NCBI GenBank assembly: GCA_020425885.1
Contig: JAGQRA010000440.1
Location: 1 to 5,320, forward strand
DNA from: Planctomycetota bacterium
GTDB lineage: Bacteria; Planctomycetota; UBA1135; UBA2386
Reading direction: 5' to 3'
Length of the DNA: 5,320 nt
In this document: piece by piece, positions 1-5,320 of the stretch
Position numbering within the stretch: position 1 is the stretch's first letter
How the letters are laid out: the number at the start of each line of letters is the position of its first letter
Translations under genes and position numbers: made by a program
Notes under the pieces: generated by a model
What the model was told of the DNA's origin: nothing
What the model saw: only the letters and a program-made list of their open reading frames with translations
Database searches by the model: none

Positions 1-2256
1 GTATTCCCACTGCGCCTCGGTCGGCAGCAGCAGGCCGTACGCGCCGAGCACCGCGATCAGGCGCTGTTGCGAGACCTGCTCGACCGGATTGGCGTTGGTG
101 ATCGTCTCGCCGTCATAGAGCTCTCCGGCGCGGTAGTGGCTCGGCTCTTCTCTGGTGAGGCGGCGCCACTGCCCCTGGGTCAGCTCGTGACGGGCGAGGA
201 AGAACGGGTCCAGCGCGACCGTCCGCGCCGGCTTCTCGTTGTCGTCGGGGCTCTCCTCGTCATCGCCGACGCCCATCATGAACCTGCCGCCGGGCAGCAG
301 CACGAACACGATCCCGGTCTCGCCGGTGACCGCGATCGAGCCATCGGACCGATGCTCGGGGATCGCGATCTCGCTCGCGTCCATCGCACCCTCGGGATCC
401 CATGCCGAGCGCAGATCGTAGAACTCCCAGAGGCCGGTCACGGGGTTCATGCCGATCGGCACCAGCCCGGTCTGCGGGCTCAGGTCGATCGGATGCTCGG
501 CGTAGCGTTCGTCGGCGACGACCCCGTCGGCGCGCGCGATCGCGGCGCGGGCTTCGTCCCAGGTCGCCTTCGCATTCGGATGCGCACGCGTCAACGCCTC
601 GATGCGCCCGGCCCAGGCGAGCCGCTCCTCGACCCGGGACCTGATCGCGGGCAACGCGTCGAGGTCCTGCAGCAGCTGCTCCAGCCGTTCGTAGAGGAAG
701 CGCTCGGAATCGAGCGCGAACACACTCGAGAAACTGCCCCCGGCCCCCGCTTCGTTGTCGGCACGATCCCGCACCGCGGCCGCGGTCGCCTCGATCTCGC
801 GCCGCGCCGCCGTGAACTCGTCGCAGGCGTGCAGCCAAGCCTGCAGCGCCCCGATATCCCCGGGCAACGCGGCGAGCCCGGCCTCGGCCTCGACCAGCTC
901 ACGATGCCGCACCACGGCAGCGAGGTGATTGAACTCGCGGATCGAATCCTCGGCCCGCAGGTACTGCGCGAACGTCGCGACCGCTCCGCCGAGCAGCGCC
1001 AGCAGCGCCACCGTGGCGGCGATGACCTGGAAGCGGTAGCGCCGCACGAACTTCGTCACCCGGTAGCCGATGCCGGGCGGACCGGCGAGCACCGGCCGGG
1101 CCTCGAGGTAGCGCTGGATGTCGTCAGCGAGCGCGCCGGCGGACTCGTAGCGGCGCGCGGGCTCCTTCGCCATCGCCTTCATCACGATCCAATCGAGGTC
1201 GCCGCGAACCGCGCGCCGCAGCGCCGGCCCGGTCGTCTGCCGGGCCGCCGCGACCGCATCCGCTGCCGCCGGCGAACTCGCCTGCAGCCGCGCGCTCGGC
1301 AGCTCCGGCTCCCGCTCCTGCAGGATCCGTGCGGCCTCGAACAAGGTGCTGCGCCGCAGCTCCTCCGACGGCAACGGCAGCTGCCCGGTCAGGGCCTCGT
1401 AGAGCATGACGCCGAGCGAGTAGATGTCGGCCCGGGCATCGAGACGGGTGATGTCGCCGGCCGCCTGCTCCGGCGACATGTATTCGAGGGTGCCGAGCAC
1501 GCGATGCTCCTCGGTCAGCAGCGTCGCCGCCGCGAGATCGCGGTTCAGCGCCTTGGCCAGGCCGAAGTCGAGCACCTTCGGCACGACGCCGCCATCCTGT
1601 TCGGTGACGAGGACGTTGCCCGGCTTGAGGTCGCGATGGACGACGCCGCGCAGATGCGCGTGCTGCACGCCGCGGCAGACCATCTGGATCAGCTCGAGCC
1701 GGGCCCGCACCGTCGCCCGCTGTCGATCACACCACACGTTGCACGGCAGCCCGACGATCAACTCCATGACGAAGAACGGCTCGCCCGTCTCGGTGACCCC
1801 CGAATCGAAGATCCGCGCGATCGTCGGGTGGCTCATCGCCGCCAGCGCGCGCTGCTCGAACTTGAACCGCGCCAGCACCTCGCGCGTCACCGAGTCAGGC
1901 CCCGAACCCGGCGGCCCGCCGGCCGAGCCCGCGCGGTCGCCGAGCATCTCCCGCCGCAACACCTTGACCGCGACGAGGCGGCCGACGTCGGCATCCTGGG
2001 CGAGGAACACCGTGCCGCTGCCGCCCGAACCGATCCGCCGACTGAGCTGATAGCGACCGACCTCGAGCGGCGCCGCCGATCGGTCCTGGTCGAGCAGGCC
2101 GAACTCACGCAGGACCTCGAGCCGCCGCCGCGCCTCGGCCGCGAGTTCGGGGTGCCGGGCCAGGACCGCGGCCAGCCCGGTATCGCCATCGCGGCCGAAG
2201 GCGGCGAGGCCCTCGAACACGAGCCGGCCGACCAGTGACTCGTCCTGCTGGGACAT
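1..2256 (-). CDS. Membrane-anchored Ser/Thr protein kinase with C-terminal FGE-sulfatase domain (3' end cut by window edge)
   Basis: This is the first 752 residues of a PknB-like eukaryotic-type Ser/Thr kinase; the reading frame is still open at base 1. Seen in the sequence: an N-terminal helical segment (about 1-60); a kinase domain at about 69-387 with the glycine loop IGSGGSGTV (G76, G78, G81), ATP-binding lysine K98 in VAVK, helix-C glutamate E134, catalytic HRDLKPGN (D209, N214), DFG at D230-G232 and the SPE motif at 261-263. The catalytic core is therefore intact. One hydrophobic helix follows at about 411-430, preceded by basic residues, which puts the kinase in the cytoplasm and the rest outside. 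A charged helical linker (about 431-590) leads to the start of an FGE-sulfatase domain (about 645 on) with LLPGGRFMMG, ELTQGQW and LPTEAQWEY. The catalytic part of that domain lies outside the window. The ATG at 2256 is chosen because kinases of this class usually begin with such a short acidic leader; the purine run just before it is too close to be a typical ribosome site. Substrate and signal are unknown. The FGE-like domain may act as a sensor or binding module rather than an enzyme (inference). Confidence 0.95.
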   Translation of the reverse strand, partial: MSQQDESLVGRLVFEGLAAFGRDGDTGLAAVLARHPELAAEARRRLEVLREFGLLDQDRSAAPLEVGRYQLSRRIGSGGSGTVFLAQDADVGRLVAVKVLRREMLGDRAGSAGGPPGSGPDSVTREVLARFKFEQRALAAMSHPTIARIFDSGVTETGEPFFVMELIVGLPCNVWCDRQRATVRARLELIQMVCRGVQHAHLRGVVHRDLKPGNVLVTEQDGGVVPKVLDFGLAKALNRDLAAATLLTEEHRVLGTLEYMSPEQAAGDITRLDARADIYSLGVMLYEALTGQLPLPSEELRRSTLFEAARILQEREPELPSARLQASSPAAADAVAAARQTTGPALRRAVRGDLDWIVMKAMAKEPARRYESAGALADDIQRYLEARPVLAGPPGIGYRVTKFVRRYRFQVIAATVALLALLGGAVATFAQYLRAEDSIREFNHLAAVVRHRELVEAEAGLAALPGDIGALQAWLHACDEFTAARREIEATAAAVRDRADNEAGAGGSFSSVFALDSERFLYERLEQLLQDLDALPAIRSRVEERLAWAGRIEALTRAHPNAKATWDEARAAIARADGVVADERYAEHPIDLSPQTGLVPIGMNPVTGLWEFYDLRSAWDPEGAMDASEIAIPEHRSDGSIAVTGETGIVFVLLPGGRFMMGVGDDEESPDDNEKPARTVALDPFFLARHELTQGQWRRLTREEPSHYRAGELYDGETITNANPVEQVSQQRLIAVLGAYGLLLPTEAQWEY

Positions 2257-2461
2257 TCTTCGCGTGTGCGGAGCCCGAGGTGCAGCTCCAAACTCCAGGA
2301 TTCTGCGGTCGCGCCAACCGAACGCAAGCGCCGCGCCGATCTCGCACCGCGCTCGGACCTCGCTACCATGGGCGCATTGCGTTCGCCGCGGAGCCGATGC
2401 GAAACCGCCGTCACCGGGCCGCTTGCGAACGACCCGGCGGATGGGCGATAGACCGCTCCGT
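2257..2461. promoter_or_regulatory. Divergent intergenic region between the Ser/Thr kinase and the ROK sugar kinase
   Basis: These 205 bp separate two start codons that point away from each other, so promoters for both directions are expected here. Read by eye, no pair of -35 and -10 boxes matches sigma-70 consensus with proper spacing. The region is slightly less GC-biased around 2285-2305. It contains a 9-bp inverted repeat, listed separately. No small gene is convincing: the frames that stay open through it are upstream extensions of frames belonging to, or overlapping, the neighbouring genes. Confidence 0.5.
2319..2385. repeat. Perfect 9-bp inverted repeat, arms 49 bp apart
   Basis: CGAACGCAA at 2319-2327 is matched by its exact reverse complement TTGCGTTCG at 2377-2385. 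A partial third copy of the core, CGAACG, lies at 2425-2430. The arms sit midway between the two divergent starts, where an operator could act on both genes. The arms are too far apart and too short to form a typical transcription terminator. The match could be chance in such GC-rich DNA; function is inference only. Confidence 0.3.
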
Positions 2462-3205
2462 ATGTCCACCAACACCCTCGCCGCCTGCTACGCCGTGCCG
2501 ACCACCATCCGAACCCTCGCCATCGACATCGGTGGCTCCGGCCTCAAGGCCTGCGTCGTCGACTCGACCGGCGCGATGGTCACCGAAAAACTCCGCATCG
2601 AGACCCCGACCGGCGCCGCGCCGGCGGCGCTGGTCGCCATGCTCGTCGAGATGGTGCGCGACGTGCCCGACTGGGAACGCGTCGCGGTCGGCTTCCCGGG
2701 CATGGTGCGCGACGGCATCGTCCGCACCGCTCCCAACCTCGGCCACGACGGCTGGCGCGGCTATCCGCTGGCCGACGAACTGCAGGCCGCGCTCGGCAAG
2801 CCGGTGCGGCTCTGCAACGACGCCGACATGCAAGGCCTGGCCGTGATCGCGGGCAAGGGACTCGAGATGGTGGTCACGCTCGGCACCGGATTCGGCACCG
2901 GCCTCTACGACAACGGGCGCCTGTGCCCCCACCTCGAGCTCTCGCAGCATCCGTTCCGCAAGGGCGAGACCTACGACGAGCAGCTCGGCGATGCCGCGCG
3001 CCGTCGCATCGGCCAGGAGAAATGGACGCGGCGCGTTCAGAAGGCGATCGACACCCTGCGCACGCTGACGCACTTCGACCATCTCTACCTCGGTGGCGGC
3101 AACAGCAAGAAGCTCGGTTGCGAGCTGCCGGGCGATGTCAGCCTCGTCGACAACACGGCCGGCCTGCTCGGCGGCGCCTTCGCCTTCGATTCGGTCCGCG
3201 GCTGA
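2462..3205 (+). CDS. ROK-family sugar kinase, polyphosphate glucokinase type
   Basis: This complete 247-residue cytosolic protein probably phosphorylates glucose to glucose 6-phosphate, with polyphosphate or ATP as donor. Seen: the phosphate-binding motif LAIDIGGSGLKA (19-30), GFPGMV (77-82), the catalytic aspartate in LCNDAD (D120), the glycine motif TLGTGFGTGL (139-148), a glutamate in ELSQHPF (E159) where ROK kinases contact the sugar, GGGNSKK (211-217) and a C-terminal VDNTAGLLGGAFAF segment. The cysteine-rich zinc site of classical ROK glucokinases and repressors is absent, there is no DNA-binding domain, and the length matches the short PpgK class, which supports that subfamily. ppgK is the nearest named relative, but donor specificity cannot be read from sequence, so no symbol is given. 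The start at 2462 places the first motif about 19 residues in, as usual; an in-frame ATG at 2441 would add seven residues and the choice is not settled by a ribosome site. The secreted GH172 gene follows after 58 bp on the same strand, so the two may share a transcript. Confidence 0.85.
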   Translation: MSTNTLAACYAVPTTIRTLAIDIGGSGLKACVVDSTGAMVTEKLRIETPTGAAPAALVAMLVEMVRDVPDWERVAVGFPGMVRDGIVRTAPNLGHDGWRGYPLADELQAALGKPVRLCNDADMQGLAVIAGKGLEMVVTLGTGFGTGLYDNGRLCPHLELSQHPFRKGETYDEQLGDAARRRIGQEKWTRRVQKAIDTLRTLTHFDHLYLGGGNSKKLGCELPGDVSLVDNTAGLLGGAFAFDSVRG

Positions 3206-3263
3206 GAGGCCACGAGCGCGCACGGCCGCGTTTCGTCGACCTGCCCTGGCGCCGGCCCGGCTG

Positions 3264-5320
3264 ATGCGGACGATGCTCGGCATGCATCTCGCACTCCGGC
3301 TCACCCGCGCGATCCTGCTCACGCTGTCGGGGCTGGCCTCGGCGCAGCAGGCCGTGCCACCCGACAGCATCGGCCGTCTGATCGACCTCGCCGGCCTGCC
3401 GCTGCTGACACCCGGCGTCACCTGCAGGCAGTTCGCATCCACCGACCCGAGCGGCCACGGCGAGGACCACGGCCACTTCCTGCGTCGCGACGGCGATCGC
3501 TGCGTGCTGGCCGAGATGCAGGGACCCGGCGTGATCGCGCGGCTGTGGTCGGCGAACGCGATGGGCCGGCTGCGCGTCTTCATCGACGGCGAGCACACGC
3601 CGCGCATCGATGGCCCGTTCCAGGACCTGTTCACCGGCAAGCTGCCGCCGTTCGTCGAACCGATCGCCATCCACATCAGCGGCGGCTGGATCAGCTACTT
3701 CCCGATCCCGTACGCGAAGTCATGTCGCGTCGAGGTCGATCAAATCGAGAATCCCGCGGCCCTCTACTACCAGGTCCAGTACCTGACCTACCCGGCCGGC
3801 ACGCCGCTGCGTTCGTTCACGCGGGAGCTGCCGGTGAACGAACGACACGCCCTGCAGCGCGTGTTGCAGCACTGGCGCGCGCCGGGCGCGTCGCCGATCG
3901 CACCCGCCGACAGCGACGAGACCCGCACGGTGACGAAGACGATCGGCGTCGGCGAGACCGCGGAACTGTTCGCCAAGGACGGCGCGGCCACCATCCTGAC
4001 ATTGCGCCTCGGCCTCGCCACCCCGACGCCGGCCGCCCTGCGCGGGCTGCTGCTGCACTGCGAGTTCGACGGCGCGGCAACGGTGCAGGCGCCGGTCGGC
4101 GACTTCTTCGGCTGCGGCTTCGGTCCGACGCCGTACCGCGGCCTCGTCCTCGGCTGGGACGAAGGCCTTGGCGGCTATTGCCACCTGCCGATGCCGTTCC
4201 GGCGAGCGGCCCGCATCAGCGTCCACAACGCCACGACGACGGCGGTCGAGGTCCGCTGCGACGTCAAGAGCCGCCCCGGTGCACCGGCGGACGTGGCCGG
4301 TCTGTTGCATGCCGAGTTCCGCGCCATCGACGGCGTCGACGAACGGCTCTACGAGTTCGCCGCCATCCGCGGGCCGGGCAAGTACGTCGGCATCCAGCAG
4401 GCGATGCAGGGCGTCGGCGACCTCTGGTACCTGGAGGGCAACGAGGAGTTCTTCGTCGACGGCGAGCAGCGGCCATCGATCCTCGGCACCGGCAGCGAGG
4501 ACTTCTACAACGGCGGCTGGTACTGGGACGGCGGCACCTTCGCCCTACCGTTGCACGGACTCGGCGTGAAGCAGGAGTGGACCACCAATCGCACCACTCC
4601 GTGGCGCATGCAGGTACCCGATGCCGTGCCGTTCGAGCAGGGGCTGGTCGCGCGCATCGAACACGGCTCGCAGAACGAGGTGCGCGACGGCTATTACTCG
4701 AGCGTCGCGTTCTGGTACGGACCACCGGTCGCGGTGCGTACCGTCGACAGCGCCGAGCTGTCGGTGCCGAAGCTCTGGGTGTTCAGGCCGCCGGGCTACG
4801 TCGGCGCCGATGCGATGCAGTGGCAGGCCGCGCCGCCCCTGCGCACCTGGCAGCAGCTGACGACGACCCACCGCGGCCTCGACCGGCCGTTGTTCCAGGC
4901 CTTCCCGCGCAGCTGGGTCGAGCACGACGGACCGGCGGTCGACGCCCGCCTGGCCCTGCTCCGGCCCGGCGCCGACCGGCCCGCCCGCGCCACCTTCGCG
5001 GCCCCCTACGCCGATCGCTATCGGTTGCGGCTGCGGCTGCTGGCCGCCTCCGAACTGCCGCAGGTGAAGATCGACGACCGTGTGGTCGAGCTGCGCGCCG
5101 ACGATGGCGCCCGGCGGCCGCTGCGTCTGGTCGACGTCGACGCCGGCGCGCTGACCGCGGGCGCGCACGACATCGAGTTCGTCGCGCCGCCAGACGGTGA
5201 CGGCCCGATCGCCTTCGACGCCTTGCACCTCGCCTCGCTGTCACCGTTCGTCCGCGACTGGTGGGTCGGGCCACCGGTCCCGGCGCGCCCCGACGGCACC
5301 GTCCTCGACGTCATGCCCGA
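3264..5320 (+). CDS. Secreted DUF2961 / glycoside hydrolase family 172 protein with C-terminal extension (3' end cut by window edge)
   Basis: At least 685 residues, with no stop before the window ends. The N-terminus is a signal peptide: arginines at 12 and 15, hydrophobic core ILLTLSGL, and a signal peptidase I site ASA-QQ after residue 27, so the enzyme is exported. The DUF2961 domain covers about 35-490: GPGVIARLWSAN from 87, a VFIDGE turn (105-110), GDFFGCGFGP near 279, YLEGNEEFF near 390, ILGTGSEDFYNGGWYW near 406-421 and YYSSVAFWY at 477-485. Characterised GH172 members are exo-acting furanosidases: a bifidobacterial difructose dianhydride I synthase/hydrolase and D-arabinofuranosidases acting on mycobacterial arabinan. 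Its two catalytic glutamates, 21 residues apart, correspond to E391 and E412 here, so activity is likely retained. The substrate is not predictable. After about 530 comes a beta-rich region and then RDWWVGPP (665-671), possibly the start of another module. ATGs at 3264, 3273 and 3282 are in frame; all keep the signal peptide, and none has a strong ribosome site. Confidence 0.9.
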   Translation, partial: MRTMLGMHLALRLTRAILLTLSGLASAQQAVPPDSIGRLIDLAGLPLLTPGVTCRQFASTDPSGHGEDHGHFLRRDGDRCVLAEMQGPGVIARLWSANAMGRLRVFIDGEHTPRIDGPFQDLFTGKLPPFVEPIAIHISGGWISYFPIPYAKSCRVEVDQIENPAALYYQVQYLTYPAGTPLRSFTRELPVNERHALQRVLQHWRAPGASPIAPADSDETRTVTKTIGVGETAELFAKDGAATILTLRLGLATPTPAALRGLLLHCEFDGAATVQAPVGDFFGCGFGPTPYRGLVLGWDEGLGGYCHLPMPFRRAARISVHNATTTAVEVRCDVKSRPGAPADVAGLLHAEFRAIDGVDERLYEFAAIRGPGKYVGIQQAMQGVGDLWYLEGNEEFFVDGEQRPSILGTGSEDFYNGGWYWDGGTFALPLHGLGVKQEWTTNRTTPWRMQVPDAVPFEQGLVARIEHGSQNEVRDGYYSSVAFWYGPPVAVRTVDSAELSVPKLWVFRPPGYVGADAMQWQAAPPLRTWQQLTTTHRGLDRPLFQAFPRSWVEHDGPAVDARLALLRPGADRPARATFAAPYADRYRLRLRLLAASELPQVKIDDRVVELRADDGARRPLRLVDVDAGALTAGAHDIEFVAPPDGDGPIAFDALHLASLSPFVRDWWVGPPVPARPDGTVLDVMP

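Noticed and set aside
67..2238. A 723-codon open frame on the plus strand
   Set aside because: It is antisense to the Ser/Thr kinase, whose minus-strand frame shows every kinase motif in order. The plus-strand product is low-complexity and rich in Arg, Gly and Pro with no recognisable domain, as expected for a stop-poor antisense frame in GC-rich DNA.
2364..2369. TACCAT as a -10 box for the ROK kinase
   Set aside because: It matches only four of six consensus bases and no recognisable -35 box lies about 17 bp upstream.
2264..2461. Upstream extension of the ROK kinase by 66 codons
   Set aside because: The frame is open upstream, but the added residues are Arg-rich and unlike any ROK N-terminus. 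The first ROK motif already sits about 19 residues after the ATG at 2462.
3197..3235. Possible terminator after the ROK kinase: CGCGGC at 3197-3202 pairing with GCCGCG at 3225-3230, followed by TTTCGT
   Set aside because: The stem is only 6 bp, the loop is 22 bases, and there is no T-run beyond three. Such short GC matches are expected by chance here.
2411..3676. A 421-codon open frame on the minus strand
   Set aside because: It is antisense to the ROK kinase and to the start of the GH172 gene, both of which have clear family motifs on the plus strand. It has no recognisable domain.
3545..5200. A 551-codon open frame on the plus strand
   Set aside because: It overlaps the GH172 gene in another frame and gives an arginine-rich, low-complexity product without motifs. 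The GH172 frame explains the stretch.
4545..5228. A 227-codon open frame on the minus strand
   Set aside because: It is antisense to the GH172 C-terminal region, with repetitive Gly, Arg and Val composition and no family signature.

Overview
The window is very GC-rich and dense with coding sequence. It holds three genes: one on the minus strand cut by the left edge, and two on the plus strand, the second cut by the right edge. The best taxonomic guess is a high-GC member of the Planctomycetota. A eukaryotic-like Ser/Thr kinase fused through one membrane segment to a C-terminal formylglycine-generating-enzyme (FGE-sulfatase) domain is a hallmark architecture there, and DUF2961/GH172 secreted proteins are also common in that phylum. 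This placement rests on gene content and remembered family resemblance, not on a database search.

Layout: (1) 1-2256, minus strand, the first 752 residues of a membrane-anchored Ser/Thr protein kinase with an intact catalytic core, a transmembrane helix, a long helical linker and the start of an FGE-sulfatase domain. (2) 2257-2461, a divergent intergenic region of 205 bp that must carry the start signals for the kinase and for the rightward genes; it contains a perfect 9-bp inverted repeat but no convincing sigma-70 promoter. (3) 2462-3205, plus strand, a 247-residue ROK-family sugar kinase of the polyphosphate-glucokinase type. (4) 3264-5320 and beyond, plus strand, a secreted DUF2961 protein (glycoside hydrolase family GH172) with a signal peptide, the family's two catalytic glutamates and a C-terminal extension that continues past the window.

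The ROK kinase and the GH172 protein are 58 bp apart on the same strand and may be co-transcribed. A plausible but unproven reading is that the exported enzyme releases a furanosidic or other sugar and the cytosolic kinase phosphorylates a hexose for catabolism. The kinase is divergently transcribed and nothing in the sequence links it functionally to the other two. Several very long open frames lie antisense or out of frame to these genes; they are shadows of high GC content and were not annotated. I saw no RNA genes, mobile elements, CRISPR arrays or attachment sites.
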